Assembly (NCBI RefSeq): GCF_000829435.1
Contig: NZ_JXRP01000019.1
Location: 1 to 64,000 of the forward strand
Source: Jeotgalibacillus soli
GTDB taxonomy: Bacteria > Bacillota > Bacilli > Bacillales > Jeotgalibacillaceae
Length of the DNA stretch: 64,000 bases
Reading direction: 5' to 3'
In this document: positions 35,115-44,527 of the stretch, piece after piece
Numbering within the stretch: the first letter of the stretch is position 1
Layout of the letters: every line of letters begins with the position of its first letter
Program-made: the position numbers and the translations under genes
Notes under the pieces: model-generated
What the model was told of the DNA's origin: nothing
Databases searched by the model: none
The model's input: only the letters and a program-made list of their open reading frames with translations

Positions 35115-36800
35115 TTAAAATAAGCCTACAGCTTTACCTTCAAGTGATACATTCATTTTTAGCGCTGCTGGATTTTTTGGTAAACCTGGCATTGTCATAA
35201 CGTCCCCGGTTAGGGCTACAATAAAACCTGCACCTATTTTCGGAAGCAGTTCACGAATATGAAGGGTAAAATCCTTTGGACGACCAAGCTTTGCTGCATC
35301 ATCAGAAAGGGAATACTGTGTTTTCGCCATACAAATCGGAAGCTCACCCCAGCCATAAGATTCAAATTGTTCAAGCTGTTTCTGTGCTTTGTTAGAAAAG
35401 ACTACCTCTTTCGCTCCATATACTTCAGTCGCAACTTTTGAAATTTTATCGGCTAAAGAGTCTTGCAGGCTATAGATCGGACTAAAGAATGAAGGCTTTT
35501 CCATTGCTGCAAGGACTTGTTCAGCCAGCTCTAATCCACCTTCTCCTCCTTTTTCCCATACCTCTGTAAGTGCATAAGGTGTTTGCTTATTTCGGCACCA
35601 CTCCGTTAATACCTTCGTTTCTTCAGTTGTGTCTGTTATAAAACGGTTAATCGCTACAACATGCGGAAGTCCAAATGCTTGGATCGTTTCAATATGTTTT
35701 TCCAGGTTTTCTAATCCTGCCTGCAGTGCTGGAATATTTTCTTCTTTTAAAGCAGTTTTGTTCTGTCCACCGTGCATTTTTAACGCACGAATCGTAGCGA
35801 CAATGACGATAGCATCCGGATGCACTCCAGCAGCGCGTGTTTTAATATTAAGAAACTTTTCAGCTCCTAGGTCTGCTCCAAAACCTGCTTCTGTCACAAC
35901 ATAATCTGCCAATTTCAATGCAGCACTTGTTGCCATAACCGAGTTACAGCCATGTGCGATATTGGCGAATGGCCCCCCGTGAACAAGTGCAGGAGTTTGT
36001 TCAATTGTTTGTACCAAATTTGGTTTAAGCGCGTCTTTCAAAAGTAACGTTAATGCACCTTCTACCCCTATATCTGCCACTGTTATTGGTTCTTTATCAT
36101 ATGTATAGGCTACTACAATTAATGAAAGTCTTCTTTTAAGATCTTCAAGGTCAGTCGCTAAACATAATACGGCCATTATTTCTGAAGCAACGGTAATATC
36201 AAAGCCATCTTCTCTTGGTACACCCTGAACCGGGCCGCCTAGTCCAACCACAACTTTACGCAAAGCTCTGTCATTCATGTCAAGCACACGTTTCCAAATA
36301 ATCCTTCTTGGATCAATTTTACACTCATTACCTTGATGGAGGTGATTATCGATCATCGCAGAGAGTGCATTGTTTGCCGTTGTAATCGCATGGATGTCAC
36401 CAGTAAAATGCAAGTTTATATCTTCCATTGGCAACACTTGCGCATACCCGCCTCCAGTTGCCCCACCTTTCACTCCCATCACTGGTCCAAGAGAAGGCTC
36501 TCTCATTGCAATCATGGCACTCTTACCTTTCTTTTGAAGAGCATCTCCAAGTCCAACTGTAACCGTTGACTTTCCCTCACCTGCAGCTGTTGGATTTATG
36601 GCTGTGACAAGGATAAGACGTCCATTTTTTGCGGTTTTTAGTCGTTCAATTGCTTCATAGCTTAATTTTGCTTTATATTTACCAAAAAGTTCGATATCAT
36701 CCTCTACTAACCCGATACCACGAGCAATTTTCGTAATATTTTGCATTGTTGCCTGTTGAGCGATTTCTATATCCGATGGTACAGTTTTATTTGTTGTCAT
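35115..36800 (-). CDS. fhs: Formate-tetrahydrofolate ligase
   Basis: 561 residues from the ATG with GGAGGG 7 bases upstream; the frame extends 12 codons further without support. Joins formate and THF to 10-formyl-THF using ATP. Seen: Walker-like [67 protein letters not shown] and the C-terminal [12 protein letters not shown]. Feeds one-carbon units to purine and thymidylate synthesis, so it fits with thyA-dfrA nearby. Single-gene unit. Confidence 0.95.
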   Translation of the reverse strand: MTTNKTVPSDIEIAQQATMQNITKIARGIGLVEDDIELFGKYKAKLSYEAIERLKTAKNGRLILVTAINPTAAGEGKSTVTVGLGDALQKKGKSAMIAMREPSLGPVMGVKGGATGGGYAQVLPMEDINLHFTGDIHAITTANNALSAMIDNHLHQGNECKIDPRRIIWKRVLDMNDRALRKVVVGLGGPVQGVPREDGFDITVASEIMAVLCLATDLEDLKRRLSLIVVAYTYDKEPITVADIGVEGALTLLLKDALKPNLVQTIEQTPALVHGGPFANIAHGCNSVMATSAALKLADYVVTEAGFGADLGAEKFLNIKTRAAGVHPDAIVIVATIRALKMHGGQNKTALKEENIPALQAGLENLEKHIETIQAFGLPHVVAINRFITDTTEETKVLTEWCRNKQTPYALTEVWEKGGEGGLELAEQVLAAMEKPSFFSPIYSLQDSLADKISKVATEVYGAKEVVFSNKAQKQLEQFESYGWGELPICMAKTQYSLSDDAAKLGRPKDFTLHIRELLPKIGAGFIVALTGDVMTMPGLPKNPAALKMNVSLEGKAVGLF

Positions 36801-37106
36801 TTTGTCCCTCCAGCTACTGTAATCTTTCCTTATCATAACATGAACAAGATATACTGTCCGTTACCCATTTGTTGAAAAACAGATAATTTTTATAATTATT
36901 TTTTAAAAGTAAAAATGGCCAAAAGTACTAGCGTTTGCTTCGTTAAATGATTGAAAATTCTAATCATTTTTATCATCATTTCTGCCCAATTACATCAAAA
37001 ATATATATAGATTTACGCGCGCAATCTTCCCGTTCTTTATTCGATTATTGAGCATGATTTTTTATTGGTAAATTCAGCCAAGACACTGATACAATAAAAA
37101 ACATAT
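36801..37106. other. Gene-free stretch upstream of fhs
   Basis: AT-rich, presumably carrying the fhs promoter; no ORF or riboswitch recognised. Confidence 0.4.
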
Positions 37107-37142
37107 ATGGAAAAAACCTCCCTTGAATGGAAGGTTTTTTAT
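37107..37142 (-). terminator. Terminator of mntR
   Basis: AAAAAACCT and AGGTTTTTT arms overlap the mntR stop codon; T tract on the minus strand. Confidence 0.8.
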
Positions 37143-37558
37143 GATTCATCTTTTTCTTGTAACGCATGAAGCTGTTTTGCAAGCTCTGGCCGGTCATCAA
37201 AAAATTGAACAAGATCACCAATGCGATCAATAGAATTCCAGCTCAGATGATGTTCAATACCTTCAACATCATTATATACATTTTCTTCTTTCACACCGAT
37301 CATTTGTAAAAATTCTTCAAGCAGCTCATGACGATATACTAATCGTTTCCCAACCTTACTTCCTTTTTTCGTCAAAACCAATCCCCTGTATTTTTCATAC
37401 ACAAGGTAATCATCTTTATCTAGCTTTTGAACCATCTTAGTGACGGAGGAAGGATGAACGGATAAGCCTTCTGCTATATCAGACACGCGGGCATAACCCT
37501 TGTTTTCGATTAATAAATAAATTTGTTCAATATAATCCTCCATGCTTGGCGTTGGCAT
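37139..37558 (-). CDS. mntR: Manganese-sensing repressor MntR
   Basis: 139 residues from the ATG with GGAGGG 6 bases upstream (the longer frame adds 7 codons without support). DtxR-family repressor: winged helix ([24 protein letters not shown]) then dimer domain. Mn ligands are all present: Asp8 and Glu11 (MEDYIEQIY), His77 (RHELLEEF), Glu99, Glu102 and His103 ([10 protein letters not shown]). Downstream of mntABCD on the same strand, so the sensor is probably made with its target; it should repress the mnt operon via the boxes at 41133-41227. Confidence 0.95.
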   Translation of the reverse strand: MPTPSMEDYIEQIYLLIENKGYARVSDIAEGLSVHPSSVTKMVQKLDKDDYLVYEKYRGLVLTKKGSKVGKRLVYRHELLEEFLQMIGVKEENVYNDVEGIEHHLSWNSIDRIGDLVQFFDDRPELAKQLHALQEKDES

Positions 37559-37646
37559 GTGGGTCCCTCCTATACTCATCTCCGAAAAAAGACGTTATCA
37601 CCAAGAGTTTACTATATGCGCTAATGGGATACAACAACGGCCTTTA

Positions 37647-38519
37647 TTAAATCGTTTCTCTCTTTTTCTTCAATACTGCAATTCGACCATATCGAGGAGC
37701 GAAAACATAACTAAACAAAAAAATCAGACCGGTTGCAAACGCCATTGATCCGGAAATGGAGGTGTTTAACCAGATAGCAATTACATATCCTAAGATACTT
37801 GACCCCATGCCAAATGAAGCACTTAATACAAACATTAGCCAAAGCCGATCTGTCCAAAGATTAGCAGATGCTGCAGGTGTAATAAGCATGGCGACGACCA
37901 TAATCGCACCTACTGCATCAAATGCTGCAACAGTAGTAATTGATACCATTGACATAAATAGATAATGCATGACTAGAACGGGTATACCAAAGCTAGCCGC
38001 GAGGGCAGGATCGAAGGTAGTTATTTTCCATTCTTTATAAAACAATAAAATTACCATTAAAACAAGGGCCGTGACGGTAACAAGGAGCACAACTGCAAGC
38101 GGAACTTCGCCAACAAGCGGAACATCAATTAAATTCCACGGAACAAAGGAAATTTCTCCCATCAATGCATGATTAACATCAAGATGCACATTGCCAACAC
38201 TTGTAGCAATTAGAATAACACCAATTGAAAATAAAGTTGTAAACACAACACCGATCGCGGCATCAGACTGCAGGCCTTTTGACTGAAACCATTGAACGAT
38301 CCATGTTGTCAACAAGCCTGCAAGCATGGCCCCAATCAGCATGCCCGTTCCTTGCAGCGATTCGCTAATCATAAAAGCGATAACAATCCCCAGCAGCACA
38401 GTGTGACTAATGGCATCTGCCATCATGGCCATCCTGCGCAAAATTAATAGTACGCCGATAATGCCGCAGCTAATCCCTACAAGTGATGCTGTTAATAAGA
38501 TCCATCCAGTATAGCTCAT
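37647..38519 (-). CDS. mntD: Manganese ABC transporter permease MntD
   Basis: 290 residues, 8-9 membrane helices, ABC-3 family (ZnuB/MntB type). TAFDAVGAIMVVAMLITPAASA and MADAISHTVLLGIV are family signatures. Starts 3 bases after mntC. Second permease half of the transporter. Confidence 0.9.
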   Translation of the reverse strand: MSYTGWILLTASLVGISCGIIGVLLILRRMAMMADAISHTVLLGIVIAFMISESLQGTGMLIGAMLAGLLTTWIVQWFQSKGLQSDAAIGVVFTTLFSIGVILIATSVGNVHLDVNHALMGEISFVPWNLIDVPLVGEVPLAVVLLVTVTALVLMVILLFYKEWKITTFDPALAASFGIPVLVMHYLFMSMVSITTVAAFDAVGAIMVVAMLITPAASANLWTDRLWLMFVLSASFGMGSSILGYVIAIWLNTSISGSMAFATGLIFLFSYVFAPRYGRIAVLKKKRETI

Positions 38520-38521
38520 GT

Positions 38522-39424
38522 TTAATCCTCCTTCACGTCATGTGAGGATTTGAGTGACTTATATTTTGATAATTTCATACGCTGTATCCATAGTCCATTT
38601 TTCGACCCTAAAAACAAGGAGACTAAAAAGATCACAGAAGACGAGACAACAATAAACGGTCCCGTCGGTAATCCCTCACCAAATGCACTGATCAGCGTAC
38701 CCAGGCCTCCGGAAATCCCTCCAAAAACAGCAGAAAGTACAAACATGATCAGCAATGAATGTGTCCAATATCTTGCACTTACAGATGGAATAATGAGTAA
38801 TGCTGCCATTAAAATAACACCAACCGCTTGAATTCCAATCACAATGGTTACCACCAGCAAAAAAGTATAAAATGACTCATAAAATTTTACTGGAATCCCC
38901 ATCATTTTGGCATGATTGGGATCAAATAAAACAACCTTCCACTCCTTAAAACGGAAAACGATTACCAGCATGACAATGATCGCCAATACCCCCATGATCA
39001 TAGCGTCAGAGCGGATCATAGAAGCTGCCTGCCCAAAAATAAAACCATCTAAGCCACTTTGCTTCCCTTGTCCTACCTGGTTTGCAATGGTAAGAAGCAT
39101 AATCCCTCCACCGAAAAATACAGAAAGTACAATTCCCATAGCAGCATCTTCTTTTATTCGTGTTGATTGATGTATGCCTTGAATTAAGCAGGCAGCAATC
39201 AGCCCACTCAATCCGGCACCTATGATCAGGAACATTAAATCTTTTTCACCCGTCATTAAAAATGCGATCATGACACCTGGTAAAGCAGCGTGGGAAATGG
39301 CATCACTCATCAGCCCTTGCTTTCTAAGATTTGACATGGTTCCCATCATACCGGCAGCCATCCCTAACATAACTGCACTGACAAATACCCATTGAAAATT
39401 ACTGCTTAACAGGATGTCTGCCAT
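38522..39424 (-). CDS. mntC: Manganese ABC transporter permease MntC
   Basis: 300 residues, ABC-3 family permease with 8-9 helices. Signatures LMSDAISHAALPGVMIAF and AVGVILMAALLIIPSVSA. Overlaps mntB by 26 bases, indicating coupled translation. Pairs with MntD to form the membrane channel. Confidence 0.9.
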   Translation of the reverse strand: MADILLSSNFQWVFVSAVMLGMAAGMMGTMSNLRKQGLMSDAISHAALPGVMIAFLMTGEKDLMFLIIGAGLSGLIAACLIQGIHQSTRIKEDAAMGIVLSVFFGGGIMLLTIANQVGQGKQSGLDGFIFGQAASMIRSDAMIMGVLAIIVMLVIVFRFKEWKVVLFDPNHAKMMGIPVKFYESFYTFLLVVTIVIGIQAVGVILMAALLIIPSVSARYWTHSLLIMFVLSAVFGGISGGLGTLISAFGEGLPTGPFIVVSSSVIFLVSLFLGSKNGLWIQRMKLSKYKSLKSSHDVKED

Positions 39425-40154
39425 TGAATCCTCCTTCTAGCCACTGAATCGCTCCTCCATATGTTTTACTTAGATAATCCGTTGTAAAAACCTTTTCAGT
39501 CGGACCATGTGCAATTAGTTTCTTATTCATAAGCAATACTTGATCAAAATACCTTGGTACAGTTTGCAAATCGTGATGAACAACGAGTACTGTATGCCCT
39601 TGTTCCTTTAGTTCATGCAAAACACTCATAATGGTTTGTTCTGTTTTTGCATCTACACCTGCGAATGGTTCATCCATAAAATACAAATCAGCCTGCTGAA
39701 CTAATGCCCTGGCCAAAAATACTCGCTGCTGCTGCCCCCCAGAGAGCTGGCTTATTTGCCTTGTTGCATAATCAGTCATTGCAACCTTATCTAGTGCTTC
39801 CATTGCCTTTTGACGGTGTTGTTTGCCTGGAATACGAAGCCAGCCTATCTGTCCATACAATCCCATCATCACAACATCTAATACATTAGTGGGAAAATCC
39901 CAATCGACGGCACCTCGCTGTGGAACATATCCAATTCTCTTTTTTTCTGTCTCCAGCTTTTTGCCGAAAAATTCGACTTCTCCCTGAAGCTTCGGCTGTA
40001 AACCTAATAATGTTTTTAACATCGTAGATTTGCCGGCACCATTAGGACCAATAATACCTGTCAATGTTCCTTTCCGGACCGAGAAAGAGAGTGAGTCCAA
40101 TACGACCTTATTTTGATAAGCAGTAGATAAACGTCGAACATCAAGTACATTCAT
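39399..40154 (-). CDS. mntB: Manganese ABC transporter ATPase MntB
   Basis: 251 residues. Walker A GPNGAGKST (about 37-45), signature LSGGQQQRVFLARALV, Walker B LYFMDEPFAGVD, and the H-loop VVHHD. Contains the VDWDFPTNVLDVVMMGLYG segment typical of ABC-3 metal importers. Drives MntC/MntD. Starts one base after mntA. Confidence 0.93.
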   Translation of the reverse strand: MNVLDVRRLSTAYQNKVVLDSLSFSVRKGTLTGIIGPNGAGKSTMLKTLLGLQPKLQGEVEFFGKKLETEKKRIGYVPQRGAVDWDFPTNVLDVVMMGLYGQIGWLRIPGKQHRQKAMEALDKVAMTDYATRQISQLSGGQQQRVFLARALVQQADLYFMDEPFAGVDAKTEQTIMSVLHELKEQGHTVLVVHHDLQTVPRYFDQVLLMNKKLIAHGPTEKVFTTDYLSKTYGGAIQWLEGGFNGRHPVKQ

Positions 40155-41099
40155 TTATTCTCCCTCCTTAAGGAGTGCTTGTGATATCGTTTCGATATTG
40201 TGTTTATACATCCCGATATACGTTCCTGTTTCGGTACCTTTTGCACCCATTGCATCAGAATATAATTCTCCGCCAAGCGTAACAGAATGCCCGGCTTGGG
40301 TTGCTCCTTCTATCACAGCTCGAATGGAACGTTCACTGATACTGCTCTCAACAAAGACTGAAGGAATCTCCCTTTCCACTAACAAATTAACAATTTCCTG
40401 TATATCTGAAACACCGATTTCATCCTCTGTGCTCAGACCTTGCAGTCCAAGTACTTCAGTGTTATACATTCGTCCAAAATAACCAAATGCGTCATGTGCA
40501 GTCACAAGAACACGCTGCTCATCCGGAATTGTTGCCATCGTTTTCAAGCTTTCAGTTTTTAATTCTTCCAATTGTGAAAAATAAGCCTCTTTTTGTACAT
40601 TTAGCTCCGCTTTATTATTTGGCAGCAATTCCTCTAATTCTTTTGTTGCATGATCTAACGCGGTCATCCAAATGTCTATATCAAACCAAATATGTGGATC
40701 TGTAACAGCCGGTTCATCTGGATCATTCAGTAAATCCTGAGCTGAAACCGCATCCGCTAGCGCCAATACCGGTCTATCTTTTCCAATCTGTTCAAACACT
40801 TCATCCATTCTTCCTTCCAAATGCAACCCATTATAAAAAACAATATCCGCATTTTGAAGTGCTTGAATATCACGTTGAGTCGGTTGATAAATGTGTGGAT
40901 CAACTCCTGGTCCCATAAGGGTCGTTACCTCTAAGAACTCTCCGCCAATTTGTGAAATTGAATCACCAATCTGCGAGGTCGTCGCAACCACTTGGATTGG
41001 CTGGTCCTCCCCTCCCTCTTTTTCTGCCACATTGCAGCCGACCAGAACAAATGACATAACCATGATGCTCACAAATCGTTTTAATGCTTTTGAGTACAT
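40155..41099 (-). CDS. mntA: Manganese-binding lipoprotein MntA
   Basis: 314 residues, cluster A-I (ZnuA-like) solute-binding lipoprotein. Lipobox LVGC at residues 19-22. Metal-site segments GVDPHIYQPT (His), FYNGLHLEGRMDE (His), STEDEIGVSD (Glu region) and YSDAMG (Asp), the His-His-Glu-Asp set expected for Mn. No His-rich loop as in ZnuA, which favours manganese. First gene of mntABCD-mntR, with ribosome site AAAGGGG and two MntR-type palindromes upstream. Confidence 0.93.
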   Translation of the reverse strand: MYSKALKRFVSIMVMSFVLVGCNVAEKEGGEDQPIQVVATTSQIGDSISQIGGEFLEVTTLMGPGVDPHIYQPTQRDIQALQNADIVFYNGLHLEGRMDEVFEQIGKDRPVLALADAVSAQDLLNDPDEPAVTDPHIWFDIDIWMTALDHATKELEELLPNNKAELNVQKEAYFSQLEELKTESLKTMATIPDEQRVLVTAHDAFGYFGRMYNTEVLGLQGLSTEDEIGVSDIQEIVNLLVEREIPSVFVESSISERSIRAVIEGATQAGHSVTLGGELYSDAMGAKGTETGTYIGMYKHNIETISQALLKEGE

Positions 41100-41132
41100 A
41101 CTGTTTACCCCTTTCTTTACCTCAACCTATTT

Positions 41133-41155
41133 TATTGGTCTAAGGCAACTTTTAC
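41133..41155. promoter_or_regulatory. MntR-box-like site, proximal
   Basis: Minus-strand sequence AGTTGCCTTAGACCAAT shares AGTTGCCTTA with the distal box but the second half diverges. About 35 bases before mntA; possible second operator. Confidence 0.55.
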
Positions 41156-41204
41156 GGTAAAAAAATAAATTTCACCTAAATATAAATTTTTAGTAGAAGT
41201 TATA

Positions 41205-41227
41205 AATGTTTCCTTAAGGCAACTTTA
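41205..41227. promoter_or_regulatory. MntR operator upstream of mntABCD
   Basis: Palindrome TGTTTCCTTAAGGCAACT centred on CCTTAAGG (41212-41219). It matches the MntR consensus in Bacillus (TTGCCTTAAGGAAA on one strand). Lies about 110 bases upstream of mntA. Confidence 0.8.
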
Positions 41228-41302
41228 ATTTTTTTTAGCACGCTTGTCAAGAATTAAATCCAATTAATCATTATTCAATATTTTGAAAATTCAAAAGTTG
41301 TC

Positions 41303-41332
41303 TTGACTCTTCTTAAACTTGTGTTGTATAGT
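41303..41332 (+). promoter_or_regulatory. cspD promoter
   Basis: -35 TTGACT (41303-41308) and -10 TATAGT (41327-41332), spacer 18. Transcription would start near 41340, leaving a leader of about 115 bases before cspD, long as in other cold-shock genes. Confidence 0.7.
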
Positions 41333-41454
41333 AAAATCATCATTTAGCAGATTATGTACATTTTATGTCAAACCTGTGAATAGATAATCTGTAAATGAAA
41401 AATACACTCGCTTGAGCACGGTGCTGTGCTTCGTAAGTTGTAGGAGGATTTAAC

Positions 41455-41655
41455 ATGCAAAATGGCAAAGTAAAATGGTTCAACAACGAAAAAGGGTATG
41501 GTTTTATCGAAGTAGAAGGCGGAGATGATGTATTTGTACACTTTACTGCCGTTCAAGGTGATGGATACAAATCACTGGAAGAAGGTCAAGAAGTGTCGTT
41601 TGAAATTGTTGAAGGCAACCGTGGACCTCAAGCTGCAAACGTTGTAAAGCTCTAA
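41455..41655 (+). CDS. cspD: Cold-shock protein CspD
   Basis: 66 residues, a single cold-shock OB fold binding single-stranded RNA/DNA. RNP1 KGYGFIEV and RNP2 VFVHF are intact. Nearly identical to B. subtilis CspD ([29 protein letters not shown]). Ribosome site AGGAGG. Its own promoter lies 120 bases upstream and a terminator follows. Confidence 0.96.
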   Translation: MQNGKVKWFNNEKGYGFIEVEGGDDVFVHFTAVQGDGYKSLEEGQEVSFEIVEGNRGPQAANVVKL

Positions 41656-41664
41656 TAAATTCTT

Positions 41665-41706
41665 GTAAATTTTGGCTGACGATACACTTCGTCAGCCTAT
41701 TTTCTA
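41665..41706 (+). terminator. Terminator of cspD
   Basis: GGCTGACGA pairs with TCGTCAGCC, followed by TATTTTCT. Confidence 0.8.
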
Positions 41707-41731
41707 TTTGAGTATAAGAAATCATTGATGA

Positions 41732-41917
41732 TTAAGCCAAATACTTTCCATATTTTTGTATTTTCTCTCCCACTGTACACTGCTGAATACAAAAACTGTG
41801 AGCATGTGTTTTTCCATAATCGGCTCTGAGCTGTTTTTTAACTAAACAATCCTTGCAATAGGTGTTTAAAAGCTCCTCTACTTCATCAATCACCTTTCTT
41901 CTTTCCACTATATTCAT
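41732..41917 (-). CDS. ypeQ: YpeQ-like small cysteine protein
   Basis: 61 residues with CKDC and a later C-x3-C (FCIQQC), a zinc-finger-like arrangement: TYCKDCLVKKQLRADYGK, HSFCIQQCTVGEKIQ. Located between cspD and ypeP as in B. subtilis. Function unknown. Likely co-transcribed with ypeP, 14 bases upstream. Confidence 0.8.
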   Translation of the reverse strand: MNIVERRKVIDEVEELLNTYCKDCLVKKQLRADYGKTHAHSFCIQQCTVGEKIQKYGKYLA

Positions 41918-41931
41918 CGCCCTTTCATTGG

Positions 41932-42588
41932 TTACATTTCGTTATGGCTGCGGATCGAAATTCCTTGCACTGCTTGGGAAGCTAATTTATCCGCATCTTT
42001 ATTTTCATTTCGTTTTACCGCAATGCCTTCAAGAACTATATGATTTCTTCTACACTCTTCTTCAATACGGTCCAACCATCGTTGAAGAGCGGGTTCATAG
42101 CAGGGCCACTCTCCATTTAATTGGTTTATTACAACAAGAGAATCTCCTGTCACTTTGACAAGCTGATGTTCGATACGCAGCTCAGAACACAGCTGTATAG
42201 AACGGTACAGAGCCGCATATTCTGCTTCATTATTTGAGTTGATCTCCTCTAGCTGATCATTCTCCCGAATACGATAAGACATGTCATCTTCATCGTATGT
42301 CAATACGATTCCTATTCCTGCTTTATGATCACTCAACCTAAAACTTCCATCGAAGTGGATCGAGACGTTGGTTTTTTCACCTTTTACTTTTTCCGTAAGC
42401 TTTTTAAATTCTTTTAACGTCCAGGAATGTCCAAGATTATCTTCAATAACCAGATCCTTCATCCTTCCTGTTTTCTCTAAATCTTTTATATAAGGTAAAA
42501 CGTACTTTCCTTCGATCCAATCAGAAGAAAAGGCGACTGACGGCAACGCTTGGTGGTAATAGTTAAAGTGAAGCCTAACATCCATCAT
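41932..42588 (-). CDS. ypeP: RNase H-like protein YpeP
   Basis: 218 residues. An N-terminal ~70-residue region of unknown role (MMDVRLHFNYYHQ start), then an RNase HI-like domain with the four acidic positions: IHFDGSF (Asp), SNNEAEYAAL (Glu), VTGDSLVVI (Asp) and NKDADKLASQA (Asp). In B. subtilis YpeP has not been shown to have RNase H activity, to my knowledge; here the catalytic residues look intact. Ribosome site AGGAGG. Confidence 0.88.
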   Translation of the reverse strand: MMDVRLHFNYYHQALPSVAFSSDWIEGKYVLPYIKDLEKTGRMKDLVIEDNLGHSWTLKEFKKLTEKVKGEKTNVSIHFDGSFRLSDHKAGIGIVLTYDEDDMSYRIRENDQLEEINSNNEAEYAALYRSIQLCSELRIEHQLVKVTGDSLVVINQLNGEWPCYEPALQRWLDRIEEECRRNHIVLEGIAVKRNENKDADKLASQAVQGISIRSHNEM

Positions 42589-42915
42589 TTCTCCTCCTAT
42601 CTGTCAGTTGATTTCCATTTTACTCTCTTCTAGTTTATGATGGCAAGCCTCACGTTCAAGGAGAAAATCGATTGATCTTGGATCGATGGATAAAAATAAA
42701 AAAAGAATGGCACTTGTGGTTCATGAATGTTTTGACAACGTTCGATTTAGATTATATTTTTATTTATACTACTACGATTCGATCAAAATCAATTATTAAC
42801 TTTATCGGTTCTATGTGGTTCAGCATTTATTCGTTATTTTATTCATACACGCTTATATCTAAAAAAAGATGTTTATTTTCGTGGACAAGCCTGTTGCGTT
42901 AAAAGGAGGAGTTCG
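42589..42915. other. Region between divergent ypeP and ypdQ
   Basis: AT-rich; presumably holds promoters for both genes. A plus-strand TTG-start frame of 76 codons at 42672-42902 has an SD-like AAGGAG 8 bases upstream but its composition is unlike a normal protein, so it is not called as a gene. B. subtilis ypdP is not present here. Confidence 0.4.
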
Positions 42916-43302
42916 ATGATTGAATTATATATTGATGGCGCGAGTGCCGGTAACCCAGGTCCAAGCGGTGCGGGTGTTTTTATAAAGAACGGAGACCAGT
43001 CACAAAAGCATGCCATCCCCCTTGGAATTATGAGTAATCATGAGGCTGAATACGAAGCCCTAATTCACGGGCTAACCTTGTGTTTACCATATCGAAAACA
43101 AATTATTTCCTGCCGAACAGATTCTCAGGCGGTTTTTGGTGCTGTGGAGAAAAGATTTATTAAGAACAAACGCTACCTTAATTATTTTGAACAAATGATT
43201 CCTCTACTCGACCAGTATGATTTATTTTTTATCAAATGGATTCCTAGTAAAGAAAATCATGTTGCTGATGAACTGGCAAGAAAGGCAGTGTTTTATAAAT
43301 AA
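42916..43302 (+). CDS. ypdQ: RNase HI-like protein YpdQ
   Basis: 128 residues, a compact RNase HI fold. Acidic tetrad present: YIDGASAGNPG (Asp7), NHEAEYEAL (Glu), RTDSQAV (Asp) and VADELARKA (Asp). Resembles B. subtilis YpdQ. It has no basic protrusion. Ribosome site AAAGGAGGAG. Divergent from ypeP, so this locus has two RNase H-like proteins reading away from each other. Confidence 0.88.
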   Translation: MIELYIDGASAGNPGPSGAGVFIKNGDQSQKHAIPLGIMSNHEAEYEALIHGLTLCLPYRKQIISCRTDSQAVFGAVEKRFIKNKRYLNYFEQMIPLLDQYDLFFIKWIPSKENHVADELARKAVFYK

Positions 43303-43307
43303 AAATT

Positions 43308-43336
43308 GCCCCCCGTGACGTAGTCTCAACGGGGGG
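43308..43336. terminator. Bidirectional terminator after ypdQ
   Basis: CCCCCCGT pairs with ACGGGGGG between convergent genes. Confidence 0.75.
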
Positions 43337-43342
43337 ATGTAT

Positions 43343-43615
43343 TTACATTTTTATTCCTTTATCTTTAAAGTGCTTTAGCATGGTTCCTCTTGATTTATAC
43401 TTGGTTCTTACCAACTCTTCTAGGACTGACATATAGAAGCTGCTATCAAACCGCTGCTGAACTTTCAAGGTTACTTCGATCGCTACTTGAATGATGATAT
43501 CGGAGGCTTCTGTGTATTTTCGCCCAAAATAAATAAATCCAATCGCTTCGTCGCCTAATTTAAATCCTTTCGTTTCTAAATCAGCCAAAAAATCCTCTAA
43601 CGATTGATGCTTCAT
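43343..43615 (-). CDS. Small hypothetical protein coupled to ypcP
   Basis: 90 residues. Helical: SLEDFLADLETKGFKLGDEAIGF, then ASDIIIQVAIEVTLKVQQRF and a basic C-terminus (KSRGTMLKHFKDKG). Its start overlaps the ypcP stop codon by 4 bases. Conserved beside ypcP in Bacillus as far as I know, but function unknown. Confidence 0.72.
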   Translation of the reverse strand: MKHQSLEDFLADLETKGFKLGDEAIGFIYFGRKYTEASDIIIQVAIEVTLKVQQRFDSSFYMSVLEELVRTKYKSRGTMLKHFKDKGIKM

Positions 43616-44514
43616 TTCGAATCTCCAGCCGCATCAAGGCGATCTGATAAAAACCTTTTCACTGCTCTTAATTCGTACTCGTCGATTGCAGCGGAAGCGA
43701 AGGACGGGACGCCATTCCATTCTCCAAATGTAGTCAGCCCTTCAAGAGGAACTTCACAGTGTATAGCTGCCAGATTTCTTGATAGATGAAGCATCTCCAT
43801 ATCCTGTTCAATTTTTTTGGCCAGAGAAGGAGTAAGCTTGTTGATATTTTGAATAATCCCCTCAATCGTACTGTACTCACGAATTAGCTTAAAGGCCGTT
43901 TTTTCACCTATACCTTTAACACCAGGAAATCCATCACTTGGATCCCCCATTAATGCTTTTACGTCAATAAATTGAGCTGGTGTGATTTCATATTCTTCCA
44001 TAAAACGAAACCGGTCAAATCGCTCATAAGTACCGTAGCCTTTTTTTATCAGCCAAATTTCAATGTCATCATCAAGCAGTTGAAGCAAATCCTTATCTCC
44101 ACTAACAATGGTAACCTTCGAAGAATCATGAACACTTTTTGCAATTGTACCTATGCAATCATCCGCTTCATAGCCGGAAAGACCTATATTGACAAATGAG
44201 AATTTTTCTGCTATTTCCTTTACTAAATCAAACTGTGGAATTAACTCCACAGGCGGCTGCTGTCTATTTGCCTTATATCCATTATATAAGTCGTTTCGAA
44301 ATGTTTTTTGTCCCATATCCCAGCAAACCGCAACATGCGTGGGTTGGATTTGATTGATGGCCGTTAACGCATGACGCAAAAATCCTTGTATCGCATTCGT
44401 AGGTATACCGTTGCTATTGACCATAAATTGGCCCGTTATGGCAGTGGCAAAATATGAACGAAATAATAGCGCCATTCCATCAATTAGTAATATATGCTTC
44501 TCTTTTTGCATCAT
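43612..44514 (-). CDS. ypcP: 5'-3' exonuclease YpcP (FEN/Pol I 5'-nuclease family)
   Basis: 300 residues. Stand-alone homologue of the 5'-nuclease domain of DNA polymerase I. Metal-binding acidic residues in LLIDGMALLFRSYF, GYEADDCIG, SGDKDLLQLL and VKALMGDPSDGFPGVKGIGEKTA (the helix-hairpin-helix DNA-binding site). Probably removes RNA primers or flaps in replication and repair. Ribosome site AAGGGGG. Fourth gene in a minus-strand run dynA - small protein - sulfurtransferase - ypcP. Confidence 0.92.
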   Translation of the reverse strand: MMQKEKHILLIDGMALLFRSYFATAITGQFMVNSNGIPTNAIQGFLRHALTAINQIQPTHVAVCWDMGQKTFRNDLYNGYKANRQQPPVELIPQFDLVKEIAEKFSFVNIGLSGYEADDCIGTIAKSVHDSSKVTIVSGDKDLLQLLDDDIEIWLIKKGYGTYERFDRFRFMEEYEITPAQFIDVKALMGDPSDGFPGVKGIGEKTAFKLIREYSTIEGIIQNINKLTPSLAKKIEQDMEMLHLSRNLAAIHCEVPLEGLTTFGEWNGVPSFASAAIDEYELRAVKRFLSDRLDAAGDSK

Positions 44515-44527
44515 GATGCCCCCTTGC

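Noticed and set aside
42672-42902. 76-codon plus-strand frame with TTG start before ypdQ
   Set aside because: SD-like AAGGAG is present, but the Trp/Ile/Tyr-rich composition and lack of any recognised relative suggest chance in AT-rich DNA.
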